From assembly GCF_040954645.1 (NCBI RefSeq), contig NC_092803.1, positions 67,242,427 through 67,306,426 of the forward strand: a stretch of DNA of 64,000 nucleotides, written 5' to 3'. Source of the stretch: Diabrotica undecimpunctata. Lineage: Eukaryota; Arthropoda; Insecta; Coleoptera; Chrysomelidae. The notes beneath the pieces were generated by a model that saw only the letters and a list, made by a program, of their open reading frames with translations, made no database searches and had not been told where the DNA came from. The translations under genes and the position numbers were made by a program. Each line of letters opens with the position of its first letter. Within the stretch, counting starts at the first letter, position 1. Shown piece by piece: positions 10,075 through 18,789 of this stretch.

Positions 10075-11215
10075 TTACCTGGTGAATATAAAAAACAAAT
10101 CTGATGGTTTTCCAACACGGGAACTGGCAACATACAACTGACCATGTGAGAAATATGGGTTTTCTAGATTAATACCACAAACACCTAATGATTGCTCCTG
10201 AGACTTATTTATGATCATAGCAAAATCAAGTCGCACTGGAAACTGTAGTAGTTTAAATTCAAATGGTACATTAGTCGGAATCATTGAGATGCGTGGTATC
10301 AAAACGTCTTCTCCTTTATACTTTTGTTTCAGTATAGTTGCTTTATCACGTTGTTCAATAATTTTTTTATCGCTAATCGTGTGCCTTTGCAAAGATGTGG
10401 TTGGTATATTTCTCAACATTAAAACTACCGATCCAACCTTTAATTGAAGATTTTGAGGTGGCAATCGTCGTAAATCCCTCGAGTTTAAAAATTCAGGCGG
10501 ATAGTTAACGACATCATCTTGGTTAGTAGCCGAATCAACTGATTTATATATCCTCAATTCGCCTGTAATTGAATTTTGAAATTTAATTCAATAACATCTA
10601 TGTTTTTAGCAGCCAATATAGCCCGTTCGCTCGATCAATCATGGTTTCTGTAATTTTGAGCAACATCTGGAAACATCTTTTGAATAAGTTCGTCTATTGA
10701 TCGAGTTAACTGACAAAAACTTTGAGGAAAGTTAATGCAACCAGTCAAGGTGTCTATAGGAAATTTGCCATTACCAATGTTAATGAGTTGATTAGAGAAT
10801 ATGTCTCCAGATTGGTCATTTTGCAACTCGACACGCATATTCTTGCTTAAGTGTAATACCTTACACTTAAGCATATTATTCCACAATATTGTTCTGAAGC
10901 TATTTTCTTGTGGCATTTTAAATTAATTACTATTTAAATGGGAATAAGCCACAATTAAAGGTTAAAATACGTTATATTGACATAAAATACAAACATTAGT
11001 GATAATGTTTGTATTTTGAGAACGATTTCCGAAGTGGAAATTGAAACGTCAATAAACGTATTTTAACCTTTAATTGTGGCTTATTCCCATTTAAATAGTA
11101 AATATGTTTCCACAAATTGGAGGGATTTAAACATGCATTGAGTTCATCAGCTGGCGTTGATCGTGGAATCACTGGCAATGATTGACGATAATCTCCTGCT
11201 AATAAAATCATTGCA
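10075..11215 (-). pseudogene. Helitron PIF1-like helicase, C-terminal part
   Basis: Reading 5' to 3' on the minus strand: GGAMILLAGDYRQSLPVIPR (helicase motif near the Walker B partner), a MITE insertion, NMRVELQND and FPDVAQNY, then PPEFLNS, LKVGSVVLMLRN, EDVLIPRI, FPVRLDFAMIINKSQEQSL and FSHGQLYVASSR, the conserved C-terminal helicase block. Stops and frameshifts near 10560-10630 plus the MITE inactivate it. The family protein unwinds DNA during rolling-circle transposition. The N-terminal Rep is not present here. Confidence 0.9.
10884..11103. mobile_element. Palindromic MITE inside the Helitron helicase
   Basis: Perfect 45-bp inverted repeats at 10928-10972 and 11056-11100 (outer ends TACTATTTAAATGGG). 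Inside is a second perfect 15-bp palindrome (10984-10998 and 11003-11017). The core contains ATTTCCGAAGTGGAAAT (11025-11041). The helicase frame resumes on each side, so it is an insertion. Related sequence at 21390-21595 shares the ends, the core and about 35 bp beyond the left repeat, so the mobile unit may start near 10884. Both flanks carry AAT. Confidence 0.8.
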
Positions 11216-11235
11216 CCACCAAATGGGTTATGATT

Positions 11236-11819
11236 GCTCCGTAGATCTTACCTGTTCCCGTGTTGGAAAACTATTAGATTTGTTTGTATATTCACCAGCT
11301 AAACAAACAAAAAACATTGTATATAATAAAGCACTATAATAAAAATAAAACAGATTTTTGTTAATAATTATGATTGACTTGATTTACAATAAAGCAATTA
11401 CTGAAAATACTTATATACGTCTTATTTCAATATTCTTTATTACATCGGTTATTAACCCTATGTTAATAATAATAATAAATAATTAATTATCTCTATGTTT
11501 TGTCATTGAAGCACCCGCTTTATAAATATTTGTTACCTTTAGGTTCCCAATATTCCTTTAGATTATTTTTCAATCAGATTTGAACCTTATGTAAGTTCCC
11601 CTCTTAGTTTGAAGCCCTCTGGCAGACATCCCAATCGAGGTTTTTAGTGGGTCCAAAAGGGTGGCCAAAATTCGTGGAAGCGAAGATACTTAGGTCACCC
11701 GAGCTGACCCTCACACACCGCACTATCATCGTGGTGACGGTTCTATTTAGGAGAATTAAAGAAATAACCTGCCACATTCCAAATTTATTTGACAGAACGA
11801 AGTCTGTCGGGTCCGCTAG
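11236..11819 (+). mobile_element. Helitron 3' fragment, plus-oriented
   Basis: Begins within the helicase C-terminus (TCSRVGKLLDLFVYS and then NIVYNKAL before a stop at about 11338) and runs through the 3' non-coding region to the hairpin GACAGA-acgaag-TCTGTC and terminal CTAG (11816-11819), followed by T. It is an inverted partner of 9588-10080. With the left fragment it makes a structure with a 3' end at both outer edges, which a single Helitron insertion does not produce. Confidence 0.85.
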
Positions 11820-11904
11820 TAATTTAATATAAACTTTATTGAATAGCAATAAAGTTCAAATTGACTCTACATTAAGTTAGAAAATATTGGCATGGGAAAA
11901 AGAA

Positions 11905-12075
11905 AAGGGCTGTTTTAAGGTTTTCCCGGATATCATTCGAATTTTTCTTGCCATAAAACCCATCCTTAGACTTCAAGGAACATTTTAAAAAAGAATTGTT
12001 AAGATTGGTCCATGCGTTGTTGAGTTATGCGCTTACCAACACATTTTGCGATTCATTTTTTTATTATAGATATTG
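11905..12075. repeat. Dispersed repeat, copy 1
   Basis: About 165 bp nearly identical to 32768-32938. It starts with AAGGTTTTCCCGG and ends near the ATTATAGAT block after TTATGCGCTTACCAACAC. Both copies lie within about 450 bp of a Helitron terminus, on the outer side. No protein is encoded. Confidence 0.8.
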
Positions 12076-12089
12076 GTACAAGGCAAGAA

Positions 12090-12420
12090 CCATGTCATGT
12101 CTAAATTCTTTTGAAATGTGGTTGTACCGACGGTTATTGAAAATACCATGTATCGATAATATATCAAATGATCGAGTGTTGGGAAATGTGCATAAAGATT
12201 AGAAACTCGTGATAATAGTTAAGCGAAAGAAAATAGCTTATTTTGGCCATATCTTTAGAAACTATAAGTATAGTTTTCTTTAGTTGATCGGTAAAGAAGA
12301 GATCGAAGGAAGACGAGGAATCGGAATCAACATGTTGTCTTGACTGCGAAACTCACACCAATGGCTCGACCTCAGCGAGGTCAGCACAATTATACGATTA
12401 CATACCAAAAGTAAGGGAAT
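12090..12420 (+). pseudogene. RTE C-terminal remnant
   Basis: Plus-strand translation shows NSFEMWLYRRLLKIP, then ISNDRVL, RKKIAYFGHIFRN and GRRGIG, the ordered motifs after the RT domain of the HmRTE-like family also present at 47, 48 and 53 kb. There are frameshifts and stops, and the RT palm is absent. The typical GAAGAAG tail is not preserved here. Confidence 0.75.
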
Positions 12421-12429
12421 ATTCTAGTT

Positions 12430-13862
12430 GATGGTTACCCAATCCAACCCCATTTGAGGAGAAGCCACATGAATAAGAATGACTACAGTCAGAAATCTGT
12501 ATTTTGGTTCTTAAGCTAATAAAAACTTATTAAATTGTGTATATGATACAATTAAATTACTAGAAGAATTTTTTGTATTGCCAACCAAGTAACAAAATAA
12601 AACAATTTATTTCATTTTTTATTTTGATAACAATTTCCGAAGTGGAAATCGAACGTCAAAATAAACAAATTTTCAACTGAAATTGTAAACACAGTAAATA
12701 ATACTAAATAGAAAATTCATCAATGATCATACAAATCGTTTCTATGAAAAGGTCATGGAAATACTATTTTTCTAGAAGTATTGTATTTGATTTTGTTTTC
12801 AAAAGTGGTTGATTGGTTTTAGATAAATAAAATTTATCTTATATTCCTTTCTTATATTATTTTTCCCTTTTTTTCTTACATTTTGGTTTTCGTGTTTTTG
12901 TTTAATATTTTTTCACTCAAAAATTAAATCGCTAAGAAATTTTAGTTGAATTGCGTAAAATTTGCAAGACAAAAACTGTAAAAACTTTTATATTAGTAAC
13001 CCAAGCGAAGTCTAAACCATCATGTTTCGTCCGCATTCTTTTTATATGCGGTTTTTGATATTGCTGATTCAGATTGTAGTACATTACTCTTTACACTAAT
13101 TAACCTAAAATGTAAGCATTTGCTGACTTAGTTTTTATAGGAATAAATATCAACTTCAAATAATCATAATCAAGGTAATAATTTTATGTTCATTTTGTAA
13201 TGCTAACATTTTGAATCGTTCTCGTTAATCTATTTAGCATTTGTAAGTGTAAAATATCGAATCTGTCCTGAAACTTTTTCTATATCTATAATTATATAAT
13301 CAATCACTATTTGTAGTTCTGTTTATACAGCAGACGTTAACCATTGTTATATAGCCCAATATTTCGTTAAAATTATTTAATGTAAAATGCATTCAAAAAA
13401 CAATTAAATAAGTAATTTAAAAAAGAATTTAAATTTATAACGCATTGTTTTACGTGGAAAATGGATTCTGTTTTATTAATCTATTGAATAATAAAATAGA
13501 ATCCAGTCAACATGAATTTATTTATTACTTAAATATAAATTTTAATTACTAAAAACATGGGAGGTATTTAATTTTTTTTTCTGTTTCGATAATGAAAAAG
13601 ATCAAAAAAGAAAAATATAATTATCCAGCGAATAGAAGCTATAGAAAATAATGACACAAATTAGATAGTTTTTCTTTTTTTTTTTATTTAGATTAAGTGC
13701 CTCGACAACTAAGGCCATTGCTACAGCACACTTGATTTATTCTAAGAAATTGCACAATATCTATTAAGTTTTAATAAAAAGATTAGGTCTTTTGTTGTCT
13801 GGAACAACAGAGAGAGATGGAAACGGTTGAGCGAGGGAAGGCAGTGAATACTGTAGAATCCC

Positions 13863-13865
<3 letters not shown>
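12430..13865. other. AT-rich spacer with one MITE-core relic
   Basis: No coding region. The core motif ATTTCCGAAGTGGAAAT recurs at 12633-12649 in a degraded copy of the MITE family found at 10.9 and 21.4 kb. Otherwise nothing recognised. Confidence 0.45.

Positions 13866-13935
<70 letters not shown>
13866..13935. repeat. (TA)n microsatellite, left of Penelope pair
   Basis: About 35 TA units directly bordering the outer end of the left Penelope-like arm at 13936. Confidence 0.97.
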
Positions 13936-13943
<8 letters not shown>

Positions 13944-15738
13944 CACTCGTAAGTGAATGGGATGTTTTCGGTCAATTTGGAGATAAAAAAGACAAGAGTT
14001 GTGCTACTTTATCTTTATTGAAGACGTTTCGCCTATTGTTCAATAAGCATCATCAGTTCATCTAAAAGAGTGTTATTAGCGATACATCTAATATGAAAAA
14101 ACAATTAAGTAAATGATCTTACCTTTAAAAGATCTGTAGCATTACAATGTTGTTATTGCAAAGAAACATCAAAAAATTAATATAATAAATATAACAGCAA
14201 AAAATATAGAAACACAGAACGCTGGAAGATTCCCAATTTAACTAATTTGTTTTAAATTTCACTTTTGAAAACATTGATTGATTAAATCTATCAAAAAATA
14301 TAATTGTCAATTTTGAATTGTTATATAAACAACGGCACAGCTAGGGTTCTTGACTGTTATGATCATATCATGAAAATGAAGTATTTGAAAGCTCGACTGT
14401 CAGAAATGACAATCAGCTGGTGAGATTGAAGGAAAAGTTTTATAGATGTCAACATAAATGTTATGATATAATAAAAGAAGTTGAAGAAGAAAACAATAAT
14501 TAAAAGTAGAATACGGAAGAATCAATTTTGTAGTATTAGTGCATGGTAAATTTGGCTTAAGTTGCTGATATCAGTTCTCTTATTTAATGCATTAGGTTGT
14601 TTCAAAATATGACACATCTCCATAAATTGTCTCTTATTAAGGTTACGTTCTCTACAGAGAATTCTAACATCATCAAAATTAACAGTATGTTTGGTGTTGA
14701 TTGCATGTTCTGCAAGGGCACAAGTATGTTTAGAAAGTTTAATGTCACTACGATGTGAAGTAAGGCGTCCTTTAAGGGAACGGCCAGTCTGACCAATATA
14801 ACATGCATCACATTCAGAACAGGGTATGTGATAGACTACATTCACTTGTTCCAAAAAGGAAAGAGGTGTTTTAATTTTAGAAAACAAGTTCCTGACAGTC
14901 TTAGCATTATTGATAGCAATCTTAACCGGGATATTGTTCTGTTTGTACAATTTAATAAGCTTTTCAGTAACATATGGGAAATAGGGTAGTGAAGAGTAAT
15001 GGGTGGTGGAAGTTGCAATGTTAGGAGAAAGTAGAGTACTGTTGTTCATAATATTATTAGAAATCATTCTTAGTTGATCACCATCAGGTAAATCATCAAT
15101 AGAAGACCCAAAACTTGTTGAAAAAAGGTATTTATTTATGAGAGATGTAGGGTAAGAATTGTCAGATAGTATATTTCTGAGTAACAAAAGAGAATCCCTT
15201 TTGTTATCAGGATGTGTTAACCTATGTAGCCTACAGCTGAGTGCTTTTATGAGATTTATTTTGTATTTGAACGGATGGCAAGAATGATAGTTAAGAAACC
15301 TATTACTAGCCATGGGTTTCCTGTACCAACTTGTAGTTAGTGTATTGTCATTATTTCTAAAGACACGCATGTTTAAGAAAGGAATACTATTGTTAGAAGG
15401 ATCCTCAAGTTTATAAGTAAACTGTAAGTGAGGATCAAAACCATTAAAAATCGATAAGGTAGACTCTACTTTGTCAGGGGGTAAGGCTAACAAAAGGTCA
15501 TCAACGTACCGTTTAACAAAAGGGATATGGAAATCTATAAGACCCAAACATTCAGATATCAAGTCATCAAGGACAAAGTTAACAAGGATGGGAGATATGG
15601 ATGAACCCATTGGTGTACCAAAAATTTGTAAGTAATATTTATCATTGAAAACCAAAAAATTAGTGTCAAACACCAATTGCAAAAGCTCTGCAAACACGTC
15701 CCAGGAAACGGGGGAGTTTAGTTGGATAGTGTTCTTAG
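13936..15738 (-). mobile_element. Penelope-like element, 5'-truncated, minus copy
   Basis: The outer 1437 bp (13936-15372) form one arm of a long inverted repeat with 15739-17175, and 366 bp (15373-15738) are unique to this copy. It contains the C-terminal part of the RT and the GIY-YIG endonuclease, a 3' non-coding region and a hammerhead-like motif at 14019-14060. It is 5'-truncated within the RT at 15738, where it abuts the opposite copy head to head. Confidence 0.92.
14019..14060 (-). ncRNA. Hammerhead-ribozyme-like motif, left arm
   Basis: Mirror image of the motif at 17051-17092 and identical to it: CTGATGA core, stem II with loop AA, GAAA, minimal two-base-pair stem III and GTC cleavage triplet. 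See the right-arm entry. Confidence 0.6.
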
Positions 15739-15766
15739 ACATGCGTGTCTTTAGAAATAGTGACAA
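14522..15766 (-). CDS. Penelope-like RT plus GIY-YIG endonuclease (5'-truncated)
   Basis: A 414-residue open frame. The first nine residues are read through the antisense of the opposite copy, so the start is artificial. RT: TPMGSSISP at 51-59, catalytic YVDD at 87-90, PFLNMRVF and TSWYRKP. After a connector of about 180 residues the GIY-YIG nuclease lies at about 305-414, with VYHIPC-C-C and YIGQTGRSLKGR-SHR at about 323-339. Penelope-like elements use this nuclease for target nicking. The N-terminal half of the RT is missing, so it is not autonomous, but no stop interrupts what remains, suggesting a recent insertion. Confidence 0.92.
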   Translation of the reverse strand: MSLFLKTRMSKNTIQLNSPVSWDVFAELLQLVFDTNFLVFNDKYYLQIFGTPMGSSISPILVNFVLDDLISECLGLIDFHIPFVKRYVDDLLLALPPDKVESTLSIFNGFDPHLQFTYKLEDPSNNSIPFLNMRVFRNNDNTLTTSWYRKPMASNRFLNYHSCHPFKYKINLIKALSCRLHRLTHPDNKRDSLLLLRNILSDNSYPTSLINKYLFSTSFGSSIDDLPDGDQLRMISNNIMNNSTLLSPNIATSTTHYSSLPYFPYVTEKLIKLYKQNNIPVKIAINNAKTVRNLFSKIKTPLSFLEQVNVVYHIPCSECDACYIGQTGRSLKGRLTSHRSDIKLSKHTCALAEHAINTKHTVNFDDVRILCRERNLNKRQFMEMCHILKQPNALNKRTDISNLSQIYHALILQN

Positions 15767-16589
15767 TACACTAACTACAAGTTGGTACAGGAAACCTATG
15801 GCTAGTAATAAGTTTCTTAACTATCATTCTTGCCATCCGTTCAAATACAAAATAAATCTCATAAAAGCACTCAGCTGTAGGCTACATAGGTTAACACATC
15901 CTGATAACAAAAGGGATTCTCTTTTGTTACTCAGAAATATACTATCTGACAATTCTTACCCTACATCTCTCATAAATAAATACCTTTTTTCAACAAGTTT
16001 TGGGTCTTCTATTGATGATTTACCTGATGGTGATCAACTAAGAATGATTTCTAATAATATTATGAACAACAGTACTCTACTTTCTCCTAACATTGCAACT
16101 TCCACCACCCATTACTCTTCACTACCCTATTTCCCATATGTTACTGAAAAGCTTATTAAATTGTACAAACAGAACAATATCCCGGTTAAGATTGCTATCA
16201 ATAATGCTAAGACTGTCAGGAACTTGTTTTCTAAAATTAAAACACCTCTTTCCTTTTTGGAACAAGTGAATGTAGTCTATCACATACCCTGTTCTGAATG
16301 TGATGCATGTTATATTGGTCAGACTGGCCGTTCCCTTAAAGGACGCCTTACTTCACATCGTAGTGACATTAAACTTTCTAAACATACTTGTGCCCTTGCA
16401 GAACATGCAATCAACACCAAACATACTGTTAATTTTGATGATGTTAGAATTCTCTGTAGAGAACGTAACCTTAATAAGAGACAATTTATGGAGATGTGTC
16501 ATATTTTGAAACAACCTAATGCATTAAATAAGAGAACTGATATCAGCAACTTAAGCCAAATTTACCATGCACTAATACTACAAAATTGA
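15645..16589 (+). CDS. Penelope-like GIY-YIG endonuclease fragment
   Basis: A 314-residue frame. The first 32 residues are antisense of the minus copy and are not real. From MRVF (about residue 33) it matches the minus copy almost residue for residue through WYRKP, the connector and the complete GIY-YIG domain (YIGQTGR) to an identical C-terminus. It lacks the RT catalytic core, so it could at most make a solitary nuclease domain. Expression is not shown. Confidence 0.88.
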   Translation: MKTKKLVSNTNCKSSANTSQETGEFSWIVFLDMRVFRNSDNTLTTSWYRKPMASNKFLNYHSCHPFKYKINLIKALSCRLHRLTHPDNKRDSLLLLRNILSDNSYPTSLINKYLFSTSFGSSIDDLPDGDQLRMISNNIMNNSTLLSPNIATSTTHYSSLPYFPYVTEKLIKLYKQNNIPVKIAINNAKTVRNLFSKIKTPLSFLEQVNVVYHIPCSECDACYIGQTGRSLKGRLTSHRSDIKLSKHTCALAEHAINTKHTVNFDDVRILCRERNLNKRQFMEMCHILKQPNALNKRTDISNLSQIYHALILQN

Positions 16590-17175
16590 TTCTTCCGTAT
16601 TCTACTTTTAATTATTGTTTTCTTCTTCAACTTCTTTTATTATATCATAACATTTATGTTGACATCTATAAAACTTTTCCTTCAATCTCACCAGCTGATT
16701 GTCATTTCTGACAGTCGAGCTTTCAAATACTTCATTTTCATGATATGATCATAACAGTCAAGAACCCTAGCTGTGCCGTTGTTTATATAACAATTCAAAA
16801 TTGACAATTATATTTTTTGATAGATTTAATCAATCAATGTTTTCAAAAGTGAAATTTAAAACAAATTAGTTAAATTGGGAATCTTCCAGCGTTCTGTGTT
16901 TCTATATTTTTTGCTGTTATATTTATTACATTAATTTTTTGATGTTTCTTTGCAATAACAACATTGTAATGCTACAGATCTTTTAAAGGTAAGATCATTT
17001 ACTTAATTGTTTTTTCATATTAGATGTATCGCTAATAACACTCTTTTAGATGAACTGATGATGCTTATTGAACAATAGGCGAAACGTCTTCAATAAAGAT
17101 AAAGTAGCACAACTCTTGTCTTTTTTATCTCCAAATTGACCGAAAACATCCCATTCACTTACGAGTGCACATTTT
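15739..17175 (+). mobile_element. Penelope-like element, 5'-truncated, plus copy
   Basis: Second arm of the inverted repeat, 1437 bp, matching 13936-15372 with only a few mismatches seen by eye. Truncated at the MRVF block of the RT C-terminus. It includes the GIY-YIG domain, the 3' region and the hammerhead-like motif. Inverted or tandem partial copies are known for Penelope-like elements. Confidence 0.92.
17051..17092 (+). ncRNA. Hammerhead-ribozyme-like motif, right arm
   Basis: Ordered elements: TGAA (17051-17054) can pair with TTCA (17089-17092) as stem I. CTGATGA is at 17055-17061. GCTTATTG (17063-17070) pairs with CAATAGGC (17073-17080) with one G-U pair and loop AA as stem II. GAAA is at 17081-17084. 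A-C/G-T makes a two-base-pair stem III, with C17 of the GTC triplet at 17088. One extra T (17062) follows the core. Penelope-like elements are known to carry minimal type I hammerheads in their terminal repeats, so the context fits. Activity is inferred. Confidence 0.6.
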
Positions 17176-17207
17176 TTTATACTAAATTAAACGGTCATAT
17201 ACCTTAA

Positions 17208-17385
<178 letters not shown>

Positions 17386-17611
17386 GTCTTTGAGAAACTG
17401 TGGCACTTTGGTGTATCTGTTACGGTGAATGTGATAAGTCGGGTCTGTATTAATATTAACCGGTAAATATTAATAATAACCTTAGCAGTTGGTCAATGTG
17501 ATTAATAATGCCTTTATAATTAGATTAACTGGTTATTATTAATACTATCCTAACAGCTCTGGTAAATGGAATAAAAAAGCATTTTGGGCTTCGCTACTGT
17601 TTATTTATGAA

Positions 17612-17945
17612 ACTTGGTAATAAAGTTAAACACTTAAACAGAACTTATTAATCAGAAAACCTAACTAGACATGTAATAAGTAAAAACAGACCCGAATTTG
17701 GTAACAAAGTTAAACACATAAACATAATTTATCAATCAAAAAAACCTAACTAGACTTGTATTTGGTAACAAATAAATAAAAATAGACTTGTATTTGGTAA
17801 CAAAGTTAAAACACCTAAATAACATTTATCAACCAAAAAAACCTATTTAACTAGACTTGTATTTGGTAACAAAGTTAAAACACCTAAACAACATTTATCA
17901 ATAAAAAACCTAACTAGACATGTAATAAGTAAAAACATTTAAAAC
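17612..17945. repeat. Tandem array, five diverged units of 32-85 bp
   Basis: Units begin with TTGGTAACAAAGTTAAA at about 17613, 17697, 17762, 17794 and 17863, and most end with CCTAACTAGACTTGTAT. The third unit is a 32-bp deleted version. The first and fifth share an alternative end (ACATGTAATAAGTAAAAACA). Non-coding. Confidence 0.85.
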
Positions 17946-18026
17946 ACTTAAGGGAAAAGGCGCAAAATGTCTTGTGTCAAAATTTTAAATGTGTTTTAAA
18001 TGTATTCATTTTCTTGGAATCCTGAG

Positions 18027-18263
18027 AAAACTAATAAGTATTTTTTAAAAATTTAAACGCAGAATGAAAGATTACGTTATTACCGAGGGCCTTAAGTCCA
18101 TCAGAATAAATAAAAAGTTTCTTTTGAATGAAATATTTGCAATTAAAAATAACTGTAACTTATTAAAATAAACATTATAGAAGTTTTCAGGGATTTTCGG
18201 CCCTCGGTAATCATGTAGTCTTTCATTTTGCCTTTAAATTTTTTAAAAATATTTATTAGTTTT
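18027..18263. repeat. Foldback element with about 65-bp imperfect inverted repeats
   Basis: The arm at 18027-18091 is complementary to 18199-18263 with a few mismatches. The innermost paired word is CCGAGGGCC/GGCCCTCGG. The loop of about 107 bp is AT-rich. It lies immediately upstream of a truncated Tc1 transposase. Confidence 0.8.
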
Positions 18264-18274
18264 ATTATGTCTGG

Positions 18275-18777
18275 TTGCACCAACAAATCTTCAGCTCCAA
18301 CATAGCCCAGATCAGCTTATAGATAGAGCCGTCTGGTGTGGTATTATGAGTGGTATACGGACTCCACTGCTGGTTCTGGAGAGAAGAGTCACTGGTGCTG
18401 TGTACATCGAGGAAGTTTTAAATCCTGTCGTACGTCTATTCCGAGGGGCAGTAGGTGATGAATTTGTGTTTATGCATGACAACCCACCTCCTCATCGAAC
18501 AGCAGCAGTACAAAATTTTTTGGAAGAAGAGGGAATATCTATATTACATTGGCCTTCGAATTCCCCCGACATGAACGTTATTGAACATGCTTGGGACATT
18601 CTCAAAACACGCATCAAGAAGCGAAACAATCCCCCTATTACACTTCGAGAACTAAAAGATGCTGCTCGTAAAGAATGGGAGACAATTCCGCAAACCCAGC
18701 TCGACCAGTTAATGGGCAGCATGCCAAATCGCCTACAGACATGCATACAGGCCAATGGAGGAAATACTTGTTATTAG
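18275..18777 (+). pseudogene. Tc1-type (DD34E) transposase, C-terminal half
   Basis: In-frame sequence starts before the first Met: AVWCGIMSGIRTPL then YIEEVL, FMHDNPPPHRTA (second catalytic Asp), and HWPSNSPDMNVIEHAWDILK. There are 34 residues between that Asp and the Glu of NVIE, so it is DD34E. The N-terminal DNA-binding domain and the first catalytic Asp are missing. The C-terminal half reads without a stop to 18777. No matching terminal inverted repeat is seen at the 5' side, so it is a truncated remnant abutting the foldback. Confidence 0.88.
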
Positions 18778-18789
18778 TTTTATTAAAAA

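Larger units (their letters stand above)
9588..11235 (-). mobile_element. Helitron 3' fragment, minus-oriented
   Basis: The 3' terminus is at 9588-9591 (CTAG on the minus strand, followed by T in the flank, as expected for Helitron insertion between A and T). A hairpin GACAGA...TCTGTC lies just inside, as in canonical Helitron 3' ends. Inside are helicase remnants. The 5' half, including the Rep/HUH domain, is missing. At about 11235 it meets an oppositely oriented Helitron fragment. Confidence 0.88.

Noticed and set aside
10850..10876. 12-bp palindrome GCTTAAGTGTAA/TTACACTTAAGC as an insertion scar
   Set aside because: One arm is ordinary helicase coding sequence (VLHLSKN). It may be related to the MITE insertion, but I cannot show how.
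17612..17945. Possible CRISPR-like array
   Set aside because: Units are contiguous and unequal, with no unique spacers, and the context is eukaryotic transposon DNA.
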